A DNA stretch of 64,000 nt, from contig CAWAXG010000071.1 of assembly GCA_963785755.1 (NCBI GenBank), forward strand, positions 585,650-649,649, written 5' to 3'. Position numbers and translations under genes: made by a program. The notes beneath the pieces are model-generated. The model made no database searches and was not told the origin of the DNA. It saw nothing but the letters and a program-made list of their open reading frames with translations. Shown one piece after another: positions 24,926 to 33,651 of this stretch (the first letter of the stretch is position 1; each line of letters starts with the position of its first letter). This DNA comes from JACCXG01 sp963785755 (GTDB lineage: Bacteria; Acidobacteriota; Vicinamibacteria; Vicinamibacterales; 2-12-FULL-66-21).

Positions 24926-25080
24926 GTTCAAGAGTTCAGAAGTTCAGAGGTTCAGGAGGTTCGGGTTCCTAGGTTCGAGCGTTCAATTGTTCGAGTTCAG
25001 GCGTTCAGAGGCCGATTCATCGGCTGAACCGTTGAACCTGAACCTGATGAACCCCTGAACTCCTGAACTCTTGAACTGAC
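24926..25080. repeat. Convergent word-repeat hairpin (GTTCA family)
   Basis: The left arm at about 24926-25010 is a run of GTTCAAGAG, TTCAGAAG, TTCAGAGG and TTCAGGAGG words. The right arm at about 25027-25080 is the inverse (TGAACCTGAACCTGATGAAC, CCTGAACTCC, TGAACTCTTGAAC). The outer 48 bases or so of the arms pair almost perfectly. It ends 9-10 bases before the VOC gene ATG. A second copy of this family is at 32035-32258. Confidence 0.85.
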
Positions 25081-25089
25081 GCTGCAAGT

Positions 25090-25971
25090 ATGTCGATCCA
25101 CGGAATCAAACCTGAAGGGTTCCGGCTGCCCGATGAGACGCGATTAGGTCCCGTCCGTTTGCAAGTCAGCGATCTGACGCGCTCGCTCGACTACTACCAG
25201 CGCGTGCTCGGGCTGACGGTGGTCTCGGCGAAAGGGGACGTCGCGAGTCTTGGCGCGGCCGGCGGCGACCCGCTCGTGCGGCTCGAGGCGCGGCCGGGGA
25301 CGCGGCCGGTGGTGCCTGGGCGGATGCTCGGTCTCTATCACTTTGCGATCCTGCTGCCTGATCGGGCCGCGCTCGGCAGGTTCCTCGCGCACATCAGCGG
25401 CTTCGACATGAATGTGGGCATGGCCGACCACGCGGTCAGCGAAGCCCTCTATCTCACCGACCCGGATGGACTCGGGATCGAGGTTTACGCCGATCGGCCC
25501 CGGTCGGCGTGGCGTTATGACGGGGGGCAGCTCTATATGACGACGGAGCGGCTCGACGCGAGAGGGGTTGTCGCGGCCGGCGGGCGTGAAGCCTGGACCG
25601 GCATGCCGGCGGGAACCGTCATGGGGCACGTCCATCTGCACGTCGGCGATCTCGATCGCGCGGCGGCCTTCTACCACGCCGGCCTCGGCCTCGACAAAGT
25701 TGTCTGGAGTTATCCCGGAGCGTTGTTCATGTCCGCGGGCGGCTATCACCACCACCTCGCGACCAACACGTGGGCATCGGGCGGCCCACCACGTGAGGAC
25801 CAGGCCCGGCTCCTGTCGTGGGACATCATCGTTCCCGCCGCTGCCGATGTCACCGGCGCGTCGAACAGCGTTCGTGCGGCTGGCTACGACGTCGCGACGG
25901 GCCCGGAAGTCGCGAGCGCCGCCGATCCCTGGGGCACGACGCTGCGCATCACCTCCAGCCAGGCCTCGTAA
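25090..25971 (+). CDS. VOC-family (extradiol dioxygenase-like) protein
   Basis: A 293-residue two-module vicinal-oxygen-chelate protein. Module 1 has RLGPVRLQVSDLTRSLDYY and an end GIEVYADRP; module 2 starts at MGHVHLHVGDLDRAAAFY. Candidate metal ligands include the histidine in GHVHLHV and an acidic residue near the module ends. It resembles CatE-type catechol 2,3-dioxygenases of Firmicutes; substrate not determinable. A GTTCA repeat hairpin ends just upstream of the ATG, so its ribosome-binding region is largely repeat sequence. Confidence 0.88.
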   Translation: MSIHGIKPEGFRLPDETRLGPVRLQVSDLTRSLDYYQRVLGLTVVSAKGDVASLGAAGGDPLVRLEARPGTRPVVPGRMLGLYHFAILLPDRAALGRFLAHISGFDMNVGMADHAVSEALYLTDPDGLGIEVYADRPRSAWRYDGGQLYMTTERLDARGVVAAGGREAWTGMPAGTVMGHVHLHVGDLDRAAAFYHAGLGLDKVVWSYPGALFMSAGGYHHHLATNTWASGGPPREDQARLLSWDIIVPAAADVTGASNSVRAAGYDVATGPEVASAADPWGTTLRITSSQAS

Positions 25972-26040
25972 ACCGGCACGGCCACTCGTCACAAACCTCA
26001 GGTCCCGGCGTTGTACAGATGAGACATTCAGCGGTTCGCC

Positions 26041-26787
26041 ATGTACGGATCTGCGTTCGTCTACCTGGGAACGATGGTCGCACTGTTTGGCCTGATGCAT
26101 GTCATCAAGCCGATTCGCGGCCTGAAGGTTCGGACACGCCGGCGCGGCGCGGCCCTGGCCGGTTCCGGCGCTCTGCTCGCGGTGGGCGGGTTGCTGGCGC
26201 CGGTATTCGAGCAGCGGGCGACGCGTCTGGTAACCCGGCTCGACGAGTTTGCGCCGGCCTGGCAGTTCCACGAAGTGCATTCGCGCCGTATCGCCGCGCC
26301 CCCCGAACAGGTGTATCGCGCGCTCAAAGCGGTGCGGGCCGATGACATTCTTCTGTTCCGGACGTTGACGTGGATTCGCCGGGGCGGCCGGCAGGCGCCC
26401 CCGGGCATCCTGAACGCGGGCAGCGAGCGGCCGCTGATCGAGGTTGCGACGAACGGCGGCTTCGTAAGCCTTGCCGACGACCCGCCGCGTGAGCTCGTCA
26501 TCGGCGCTGTCGTCGCGGCCCCTCGCGGACCGCGGCCGCGTCCGACCGCCGAAACGTTCCGATCGCCACCGCCAGGCTACGCCGTCGCCACGATGAACTT
26601 CATGGTGACCGGCGATGGGGACGGCGGCTCGATTGTCTCGACAGAGACGCGAGTCTTCGCAAACGGCGCATCGGCGCGACGACGATTTGCCGTGTATTGG
26701 CGGCTGATCTATCCGGGCAGCGCGTTGATCCGGCGGATGTGGCTGCGGGCAATCGAGAAGCGCGCCGGCGCGTTCCGATCCAGCTGA
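26041..26787 (+). CDS. SRPBCC-domain membrane protein
   Basis: A 248-residue protein with two N-terminal membrane segments (AFVYLGTMVALFGLMHVI and GSGALLAVGGLLAPVF), followed from about residue 75 by a START/SRPBCC-like ligand-binding fold (VHSRRIAAPPEQVYRALKAV, then a C-terminal helix IYPGSALIRRMWLRAIEKR). Bet v1-like domains bind hydrophobic ligands; ligand unknown. It stands in a run of plus-strand genes with 69- and 77-base gaps. Confidence 0.75.
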   Translation: MYGSAFVYLGTMVALFGLMHVIKPIRGLKVRTRRRGAALAGSGALLAVGGLLAPVFEQRATRLVTRLDEFAPAWQFHEVHSRRIAAPPEQVYRALKAVRADDILLFRTLTWIRRGGRQAPPGILNAGSERPLIEVATNGGFVSLADDPPRELVIGAVVAAPRGPRPRPTAETFRSPPPGYAVATMNFMVTGDGDGGSIVSTETRVFANGASARRRFAVYWRLIYPGSALIRRMWLRAIEKRAGAFRSS

Positions 26788-26864
26788 ACGGCGCGACGCG
26801 CCCGCATCCTCCCTGACAGACCGCGTCCACATGAGACATCATTGAGATCTTTCGGGGAGGTCTC

Positions 26865-27425
26865 ATGCGACGAAGACGTGGCTGGGTTGCAGCGTTGCTG
26901 GTGCTGTTCGGAGGTACCGCGACGGCATACGCGCAGGATGAGCGCTCGATCGGGCTGGTGATCACTTCGTCGTCAACGGCCGGACTGATCTGGCATGTCA
27001 CGGAGACGATTGCGATCCGTCCCGAGGTGTCGTTCACGACCAGCGACGTGGAAGTTGGCGATCAGGGCTCGGACGTGGGCTCGGACTCCGGCACGTTCGC
27101 CGTCGCCGCGCTGTTCACCGTGCGAAAGTGGGACGACCTGAGCGCCTATTTCAGCCCGCGCTTTTCTTACGTGCGTTCGACCGCGACCTCATCGCTGACC
27201 GTGGGTTCCATTACGGACACGATCGAGACGTCAATCGAAGGCTACGGACTTGCCGGAAGCTTCGGCCTGCAATACCGGCTCGGAGGTCGGTTCGCCGTGT
27301 TCGGCGAAACCGGTTTGAGCTATACGAATCAGACAGCGGATTCGGATTCTCCCTTTTCGCCCCGCTCGACGGAGGCATCATCGCTCGGTCTGCGAACCGC
27401 GCTCGGGCTCTCGTTCTATTTCTGA
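26865..27425 (+). CDS. Outer-membrane beta-barrel protein
   Basis: A 186-residue exported protein. The signal peptide MRRRRGWVAALLVLFGGTATAYA is cleaved before QDERS (given here from residue 1 to about 23). The rest alternates amphipathic strands (GLQYRLGGRFAVFGETGLSY, TALGLSFYF) and ends in an aromatic residue, the outer-membrane insertion signal. It fits small OmpA/OmpW-like porin-fold proteins of unknown role. GGGGAGG precedes the start. Confidence 0.8.
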   Translation: MRRRRGWVAALLVLFGGTATAYAQDERSIGLVITSSSTAGLIWHVTETIAIRPEVSFTTSDVEVGDQGSDVGSDSGTFAVAALFTVRKWDDLSAYFSPRFSYVRSTATSSLTVGSITDTIETSIEGYGLAGSFGLQYRLGGRFAVFGETGLSYTNQTADSDSPFSPRSTEASSLGLRTALGLSFYF

Positions 27426-27449
27426 GACCGCTTTGCCGGGCTGCGTCGC

Positions 27450-28955
27450 TCAGCGGATCTTCTGATCCGGAAGCTCCTTCTTGATTCCGGCATCGAGCGG
27501 CATCGTGTCCGACTGGCTCGTCAACCCGGTCGCGGCCATCAGGCTCGCGAGTTCGGCGCCGAGCCGCGCGATCATCTCGACCGACGACTTGTCGCCGGCC
27601 AGATTCGTGCGCTCGCCAGGATCCTTCGCGAGGTCGTACAACTCGGGCAGATGGCGGTCAGGACCGCCGTCACCGTGCGGGTAGCGGATGTATTTCCACT
27701 GCGCCGTTCGAACGCCGCGAACGTTCGGCGTGTACGGAAATTCCTTTTCGTAGTTGTAGTAGTAGAACCAGCTGCGCCGCCAGCCGGGATCGCCGTTGCG
27801 CACGAGCGCCACCCATGACCGGCCATGAATGTTGGCGAGCGGCGGGGCGCCCGCGAGATCCAGCAGGCTGGGCGCCAGGTCCACGGTCAGAACCTGCTCC
27901 TCGACAACTTTCGGTGCGCTGGTGAGCGGCGGGTAGCGCAGCGCCAGCGGAATACGGATGCTCGGCTCGTGCATCGTCCGTTTGTCGACCATGCCGTGCT
28001 CTCCCTCGAGCAGGCCGTTGTCGCCCACGAACACGACGATGGTGTTGTCGAGCTGACGAGTGTCTTCGAGCCAGCCGCGCAGTCGTCCCATGCTTTCGTC
28101 GACGCTGAGGATCGTTCCCCAATAGGCGTGGACCATGTGCTCGAAATCCTTGACGGCGGCGGGGGAGTCGTCTGGCTGTCTCTTCCGCCAGTCGAACAGC
28201 GGCCCGTAGATCCCATGCCACGTATAGCGCCGATCGCTGATCCAGGCCGGCTTGCCGTTCAGCGCGAACGCCGACTCCGGGTACTTCACGGGGACGCCGT
28301 CGAACGCGTGCTCGAATTTCGGCTCGGGGGTATAGAAGCTGTGTGGCGCCTTGTGGCCGAGGATGAGCATCCACGGCTGGGCGCCGCGATCGCGCTTCAG
28401 CCAGTCCATGGCGACATCCGTCACCACCGTCGTGTAGTAGCCTTTGACCACCTCCCGCCGCTCGCCGTTGAAGTTGAACTCGGTATCGAAGTACTTGCCC
28501 TGTCCCTTGTGAGTGACGAAGTAGTCGAAGCCGGGCCGAGGTTCGTCGTTCCCCTCCCCCATGTGATATTTGCCGACGTAGGCGGTGGCGTACCCTGCCT
28601 GCTGCAGCGCTGCCGGGAACGTTTTCAACGTCGACGGCATTTCGGTGAAGTTGTTGGTCACGCCGTGCGCGTGGGCGTAGACCCCGCTCAGGAGCGAGGC
28701 GCGGCTCGGCGAGCAGAGCGACGTCGTGCAGAACGCATTCTTGAAGTTGACGCCTTCGTTCGCGATGCGGTCGATCTGCGGCGTCCTGACATGGGGATGG
28801 CCGGCGTAGCCGAGCGCGTCCCAGCGGAGGTCGTCGAGCAGCACGACGAGGATGTTGGGCCGCTGTGGCCCCGATGCCGGGGCTTCCCGGCGGCACGCGG
28901 CCGCCAGAAGGATCGCGGCGCAGAGCACGGCGAAGCGGAGCAGTTGACGACTCAT
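27450..28955 (-). CDS. Sulfatase (lipoprotein)
   Basis: A 501-residue type I sulfatase. The lipobox LLAAAC gives a lipidated Cys21. NILVVLLDDLRWD holds the metal-binding aspartates (41-42), and the formylglycine site is C81 in LCSPSRASLLSG, the Cys-type motif CxPxR needing a maturase. Downstream are GDNGLLEGEHGM and a C-terminal region with WKYIRYPHGDG typical of iduronate- or heparan-type sulfatases. Likely acts in the periplasm on sulfated polysaccharides. It is convergent with the beta-barrel gene. Confidence 0.93.
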   Translation of the reverse strand: MSRQLLRFAVLCAAILLAAACRREAPASGPQRPNILVVLLDDLRWDALGYAGHPHVRTPQIDRIANEGVNFKNAFCTTSLCSPSRASLLSGVYAHAHGVTNNFTEMPSTLKTFPAALQQAGYATAYVGKYHMGEGNDEPRPGFDYFVTHKGQGKYFDTEFNFNGERREVVKGYYTTVVTDVAMDWLKRDRGAQPWMLILGHKAPHSFYTPEPKFEHAFDGVPVKYPESAFALNGKPAWISDRRYTWHGIYGPLFDWRKRQPDDSPAAVKDFEHMVHAYWGTILSVDESMGRLRGWLEDTRQLDNTIVVFVGDNGLLEGEHGMVDKRTMHEPSIRIPLALRYPPLTSAPKVVEEQVLTVDLAPSLLDLAGAPPLANIHGRSWVALVRNGDPGWRRSWFYYYNYEKEFPYTPNVRGVRTAQWKYIRYPHGDGGPDRHLPELYDLAKDPGERTNLAGDKSSVEMIARLGAELASLMAATGLTSQSDTMPLDAGIKKELPDQKIR

Positions 28956-29011
28956 CGCGGCACTATCTAATCACGCGCCTGGTTTCAGAGCGAGTGAGCT
29001 TAGGATCGTCT

Positions 29012-29118
29012 CTTCCGCCTTCCGCCTTCGCGCTAAGCGCTTCGGCGAGACTCGCCGTAGCCTTGGCAGCCTGTCTCGCCGGAGCCTTGGCGGAGGCGGA
29101 GAGGCGGTCAGGCGGAAG
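29012..29118. repeat. Second copy of the large hairpin repeat
   Basis: It contains TTCCGCCTTCCGCC at the left and GGCGGTCAGGCGGAAG at the right, with the shared core TCGGCGAGACTCGCC followed by GTAGCCTTGGC. This is related to the 5218-5323 element but more rearranged. It lies between the divergent sulfatase and peptidase genes. Confidence 0.7.
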
Positions 29119-29252
29119 AAACGTTCAACTCCTCCCACTAACAATTCCGCAATTCGCGCAACAAACTGTAATCCGCCGGCGCATGCGCCGGTCGTGCCGC
29201 CGCACGAAAGCGACTCGAATCGAGCGGAACGCCATTTGCCCACCACGCCGGC

Positions 29253-30386
29253 ATGCGAAAGGGTCGCCGGGTTTCCGTCTTCCTGTGTCTGATCGTTTTC
29301 TGGCTGGTGACGGCCGGCCGCGGCACGGTGGCGGGGCAGTCGGAGGTGCCGGCGCCTGAAGCCTGGGCGGCGCTGAAGCGCGGCGACGCCGCGCGCGCGG
29401 CGGGACTCTTTCGCGAAGAGCTGGAGCGCAGCCCGCGGAATCCGCTGCTGCACTTCGGTGCAGGATGGGCGGCTCACGTCCTGGGCCGCCGCGATGCCGC
29501 GATTGCCTCGCTGAAGCGCGCGCTCGAATTCGATCCGTCGTTCGTGCAGGCCGCGGCGCTTCTCGCCGATGTCGCCTACGCGAACAGCGATCTCGATCTC
29601 GCGATCCGGTCGATGGAAAAGGCGGCGGCGCTGGCGCCCAACGATCCGCGCATCCGGCAGCAGCTCGAGCGCTGGCGCAAGGAGTCCGCGCTCCATTCGA
29701 GCTTCGATCAGAAGACCGGGCTGCGCTTCCGGGTGTTGTACCAGGGGGAAGAGCAGCAGACGCTGGGCGAGCGCGTGTCACGCGTGCTCGAGGCCGCGTA
29801 CTGGAGCATCGGCAAGACGCTCAACAGCTATCCCGGCGAGACCCTCACGGTCGTGCTCTACACCAACAAACAGTTTCAGGACATCACCCGCGCGCCTGCC
29901 TGGGCCGGCGGCGGATACGACGGCCGCATTCGTCTGCCCGTCGGCGGCGCCATGCGCACCCCCGCCGCGCTGGACCGCGTCGTCCGGCACGAGCTCGTCC
30001 ACGCGATGATCGCCCACACGGCGCCGCGCAACCTGCCGGCCTGGATCAATGAAGGACTCGCGAGCGTCCTGGAGTCGAGCGACCGGACTTGGGTGCGGAA
30101 GGTCCTGGCGCAGACGTCGGAAGTGTTCGCGCTCGATGATCTGAGCGCCGGCTTCGGCCACCTCAACGGTCCCGACGCACTCGTCGCGTATGCGGAGAGC
30201 GCCCTCGCGGCCGAGATACTCGTCGATCGCCTCGGCCCTAACCTCGGCGTGTTCCTCCAGATGGTGGGCAGCGGCCACACCGCCGACCAGGCGATGAGCA
30301 CGCTGAACGTCAGGCCGGAGGCGTTCCACGCCGAATGGCGGAAGCGCGTCGGCCTCGACCCGGCGGCTGCCAGCGCCGCGCGGTAG
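29253..30386 (+). CDS. TPR protein with MA-family zinc peptidase domain
   Basis: A 377-residue exported protein. A signal peptide (VFLCLIVFWLVTAG) leads to TPR-like helices (about 35-140), then an MA-clan metallopeptidase domain with HELVH (246-250) and a distal glutamate E267 in PAWINEGLA, as in gluzincins. The order TPR then peptidase MA-like is common in Acidobacteria and deltaproteobacteria; target unknown. It lies 34 bases upstream of the glycosyltransferase gene on the same strand. Confidence 0.87.
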   Translation: MRKGRRVSVFLCLIVFWLVTAGRGTVAGQSEVPAPEAWAALKRGDAARAAGLFREELERSPRNPLLHFGAGWAAHVLGRRDAAIASLKRALEFDPSFVQAAALLADVAYANSDLDLAIRSMEKAAALAPNDPRIRQQLERWRKESALHSSFDQKTGLRFRVLYQGEEQQTLGERVSRVLEAAYWSIGKTLNSYPGETLTVVLYTNKQFQDITRAPAWAGGGYDGRIRLPVGGAMRTPAALDRVVRHELVHAMIAHTAPRNLPAWINEGLASVLESSDRTWVRKVLAQTSEVFALDDLSAGFGHLNGPDALVAYAESALAAEILVDRLGPNLGVFLQMVGSGHTADQAMSTLNVRPEAFHAEWRKRVGLDPAAASAAR

Positions 30387-30403
30387 GGCGCGCCGCTTTC
30401 CAG

Positions 30404-30409
30404 TACAAT
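30404..30409 (+). promoter_or_regulatory. -10-like box for the GT39 gene
   Basis: TACAAT ends 11 bases before the GTG start at 30421, suggesting separate, near-leaderless transcription of the glycosyltransferase gene. Confidence 0.4.
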
Positions 30410-30420
30410 CAGCGCCATCT

Positions 30421-32016
30421 GTGGGCGCAGCGGTCACTCCTACGCAATGGCTATGGCTGATCGTTGCGCTGGCCGCGGCGCTGCGGTTCTTTCCCATCTG
30501 GTTCGGCCTTCCGTACCCCCACGCCCGTCCTGACGAAGCCGTCGCAATCGGCCATGCGATGGACGTGCTCGCGGGGAACCTGAATCCACGGTTCTTCCAC
30601 TGGCCATCCTTCATCTTCTACGCCTTCGCCGCCGTCTTTGCCGTGGTCTCGCTCGTGCGTCGAGCGCTCTCGCTTGGTCTGGAGCTCGACCCGTTGACCG
30701 CACTGCTGATCGGACGTGGGGTCGTTGCCCTCGCCGGGACGTTGACCGTCATCGTGCTGTACAGGCTCGGGCGGCGGATGGCGGGGGCGGCCGTTGGTCT
30801 GTTGTCCTCCCTGTTTCTCGCCGTCGCCATCCTGCACGTCAGGGACTCGCACTTTGCGATGACCGACGTGATGATGACGCTGCTGGTGACGACGTCGCTG
30901 GCGCTGGTGCTGCGGGCCCTCGATCGAGCGCTCGATGCGCAGCGGTTCGAGGCGATCCGGCTCAGAGACTTCGCCATCGCCGGGCTGGCCGGAGGCCTCG
31001 CGGCGTCGACCAAATACAACGCCGCGGCGATCCTCGCCGCCATGGCCGCCGCGCAAATCGTGTTGTGGGTGCGGCTCGCCGGCAGGCCGTGGACGCCGCG
31101 CACCTGGCTGCCGACATTGACGTTCGCCGCATCGCTGATCGGCGGTTTCCTCGCCGGGACGCCCTACGCAGTGCTCGACTACGAGCACTTCTCGGCCGAC
31201 CTGATCTTCGATTTCACCCATCTCTCCGGCGGGCATGGAGTGATTCTTGGACGCGGGTGGATCGTTCACCTGACGCGATCGTTGCCATATGGGACCGGAC
31301 CGTTCACGTTCGTCGCGGCCGTAGTGGGCGCGCCGTTCGTCCTGCGCCATTACCCGCGACAGGTCTTCGTCATCGGCACGTTCGGCCTCGCCTTCTACGC
31401 CGCGATTGGCAGCGGCTATACCGTGTTCTTCCGCTACGTCCTGCCGCTCGTCCCGATCATCTGTCTGATCGCGGGAGTCGGCGTGTACCACATAGCCACG
31501 TGGCTCGCCGCGCGGACGCACCTGGCCAGGGGCATGACGACGGCGCTTGTGGCTGCAATCGTGGCGGCGCCTTCACTGGTGAACTGCGCCTGGTTCGATC
31601 TGCTGCTCGCGCGAACCGATACGCGCGTGCTGGCAGGGGAGTGGCTCGGGGCCAGGATTCAGCCGGAGGACACCGTTCACGACGCAGGCGGCGACTACGC
31701 GAAGCTCGAGCTCGGACGAACGCCGTTCCATCACTGGAACTACGATCCGACCGCGAACTCATTCGGCCATCCCGAAGGGAAGACGCCGCACTGGATCGTG
31801 CTGACCCAGTCGCCCATCCGGACGTACGCGAGCGCGCCGGCGCCGCTTCGCCGGCTCGCGAACGAGCGCTACGAGCTGGTGCACACGGTGAGGGGGACGA
31901 GCGGCGATGCCGGTTCCGCGGTCTACGATCTCCAGGACGCGTTCTTCATGCCCCTCTCCGGCTTTCAAACCGTCGAGCGTCCAGGTCCGACAATCCTCAT
32001 TTACCGACTTCGGTAA
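30421..32016 (+). CDS. GT39-family membrane glycosyltransferase
   Basis: A 531-residue polytopic GT-C protein with about ten membrane segments. The first periplasmic loop carries the acidic motif HARPDEA, the usual catalytic region of the ArnT/PMT-like glycosyltransferases, which use polyprenyl-phosphate sugars. The C-terminal part is a soluble periplasmic domain. Acceptor unknown. The GTG start at 30421 is favoured by the adjacent -10 box. A long GTTCA-word hairpin begins about 20 bases after the stop. Confidence 0.85.
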   Translation: MGAAVTPTQWLWLIVALAAALRFFPIWFGLPYPHARPDEAVAIGHAMDVLAGNLNPRFFHWPSFIFYAFAAVFAVVSLVRRALSLGLELDPLTALLIGRGVVALAGTLTVIVLYRLGRRMAGAAVGLLSSLFLAVAILHVRDSHFAMTDVMMTLLVTTSLALVLRALDRALDAQRFEAIRLRDFAIAGLAGGLAASTKYNAAAILAAMAAAQIVLWVRLAGRPWTPRTWLPTLTFAASLIGGFLAGTPYAVLDYEHFSADLIFDFTHLSGGHGVILGRGWIVHLTRSLPYGTGPFTFVAAVVGAPFVLRHYPRQVFVIGTFGLAFYAAIGSGYTVFFRYVLPLVPIICLIAGVGVYHIATWLAARTHLARGMTTALVAAIVAAPSLVNCAWFDLLLARTDTRVLAGEWLGARIQPEDTVHDAGGDYAKLELGRTPFHHWNYDPTANSFGHPEGKTPHWIVLTQSPIRTYASAPAPLRRLANERYELVHTVRGTSGDAGSAVYDLQDAFFMPLSGFQTVERPGPTILIYRLR

Positions 32017-32034
32017 ACGGCTTGTGGCTCGATC

Positions 32035-32258
32035 GCGTCGGTTCAAGGGTTCAGAGGTTCAAGGGTTCAAGGGTTCGGGTTCAAAGGTTCGGGTTCAAAG
32101 GTTCAGGCGTTCTCATGCCTTGACATCAGTCTTACAACTTGTAAGACTGGTCACCCATGGCACCTGAGAGCTGCAGTTGTGAATCCGAACCCTGAACCTT
32201 TAGAACCCCTGAACTCGAACCAGTGAACCTGTGAACTTCTGAACCTTTGAACCGACGT
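32035..32258. repeat. Convergent word-repeat hairpin (GTTCA family) enclosing an operator-like palindrome
   Basis: The left arm 32035-32107 (words GGTTCAAGG, GGTTCAGAGG, GGTTCGGG) pairs with the right arm about 32191-32258 (words CCTGAACC, GAACCCCTGAAC, TTTGAACCGACG) over about 70 bases with few mismatches. The right arm ends one or two bases before the PadR ATG at 32260. The roughly 83-base loop contains the 23-bp palindrome at 32127-32149. Confidence 0.88.
32127..32149. promoter_or_regulatory. Operator-like palindrome, candidate PadR site
   Basis: CAGTCTTACAA-C-TTGTAAGACTG is a perfect 11-bp-arm dyad. TTGACA at 32120-32125 immediately precedes it and could be a -35 box, placing the -10 region inside the dyad. 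Position and symmetry fit autoregulation by the PadR protein encoded 110 bases downstream. Confidence 0.6.
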
Positions 32259-32259
32259 C

Positions 32260-32571
32260 ATGCCACGCCCTAAGCTTCCGACACTGTCCTCGAAGGAGGC
32301 GCTCGTCCTCGAGCTGCTGCTGGCTGACGCGGACTCGATGTACGGGCTCGAGCTGGTCACCGCGTCGAGGGGGGAGCTGAAGCGGGGAACGGTGTACGTC
32401 ACGCTTGGACGGATGGAGGAGAAGGGCTATATCAAGTCGCGTCTCGAGGACGCGCCGCCGTCCGCCGGAGGGCTGCCGCGGCGGCTGTACCGAGCGACGC
32501 CGCTGGGCCGGCAGGTTCTGAATGCGTGGTCAGCGGTGAGCAGCCGGTTGATTCAGCGTTTTGCGCGATGA
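32260..32571 (+). CDS. PadR-family transcriptional regulator
   Basis: A 103-residue winged-helix protein: SSKEALVLELLLADADSMYG is helix 1-2, followed by the typical PadR wing segment KRGTVYVTLGRMEEKGYIKSR and a GLPRRLYRATPLGRQVL beta-wing. It lacks the C-terminal dimerisation domain of long PadRs (PadR-s2 type). Its stop overlaps the next gene start as ATGA. The translation start is flush with a long hairpin arm, with no Shine-Dalgarno sequence. Confidence 0.92.
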   Translation: MPRPKLPTLSSKEALVLELLLADADSMYGLELVTASRGELKRGTVYVTLGRMEEKGYIKSRLEDAPPSAGGLPRRLYRATPLGRQVLNAWSAVSSRLIQRFAR

Positions 32572-33502
32572 TGAGACCCGGACGTTTGCTTCGACGGCTC
32601 GCTGCTCTCATCTGCCGTCCTGAGACGGTTGAGCGAATCAGCGACCCGATACTGGCCGATCTGCAGCACGAGGATGAGGCCGCGGCTCTCGACGGACAGC
32701 CATGGCGGCGCTGCTGGATGCGTTGCCGGGGATACGCCGCCTTCTGGAAGGCAATGGCATTGCAGGCCGGCCATTCGCTCGTGCGCGGCTACCGGGATTC
32801 GGTCGCCGTGGACGGCTGGCTGCTGGCGCGAACGGTGTTGTGCGCGACAGCCGGCTTTCTCGCGCTGACACTCCTGCTCACGTCCATTCCGTTCTTTCAA
32901 TGGCCGGCCAGACCCGGCGGGGTCAATCCGTTCCTGCTGTTTCTCACGCTGATTCCACAGGCGTTGCCGCTCACGATCCCGGCAGCTGTCTGTATCGCGG
33001 TCTTGTGGAGCCTTCGTGGACGTGCCGCGAGCCCGGCTCTGGCTGTCTCGTTCCTCGCATTTGCGGGCATCGCCTGCGTGATGGTGTGGACGACGCTGGA
33101 GTGGCTGATACCCGGATGCCAACCAGGCGTTCCGCGAGCTCTTCGCCGGCCGGGTGCTGGTGCGCGGCACAGGCGAGTTGAGCCTGTCGGAACTGGGCGC
33201 GCTGTCTGATCCGCTGAGTCGGCAGCTCTATCACCTTCGGGTGGCTCTGTGTTTCGGGACGCTGGCCGTGACCAGTTGCGCGTTGATCATCGCTCCATTG
33301 GTTCGCGGACGCATTGCCGCCGCGTTCGCGGGCGTGCTCGTCAGCGTGGCAATCCTGATGGTTCTTGGGATCCTGTTCGGCTCCGCCACCGCACCCGCGG
33401 TCGGTCCAGCCGACCGTCTGGCTTGCGGGGGCCGTATCCTTGCTCGCTTTGCTCCTTCTCGGAAGCGTCTTCGTTTCGAACCGGCGTTTCCGCCCATCCT
33501 GA
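32568..33502 (+). pseudogene. Membrane protein coupled to PadR, LptF/LptG-like, two frameshifts
   Basis: Frame 1 (from 32568) encodes a soluble start (SDPILADLQHEDEAAALDG) and membrane segments to EWLIP. An extra C in 33111-33113 shifts to frame 2, DANQAFRELFAGR, LSLSELGALSDPL and further membrane segments. A second +1 shift near 33385-33410 restores a last membrane segment WLAGAVSLLALLLLGSVFV and a stop at 33502. The ANQAFRE segment and layout recall LptF/LptG permeases, but I hold this loosely. It overlaps padR as ATGA, so PadR probably controls it. Confidence 0.6.
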
Positions 33503-33651
33503 CATCCACCGATATCGTCCGACGCCGCCGGCGCCAGGTGTCCGTGTTATGTTGACGCGGGCCCGAGAGCAGGGCCGACGGAATTGTCGAAGCTGCCAAG
33601 CTCGACGCGAGACAGCGGCACGTGCGGCAGCTCGGTGAGGCGGAGGAACGG

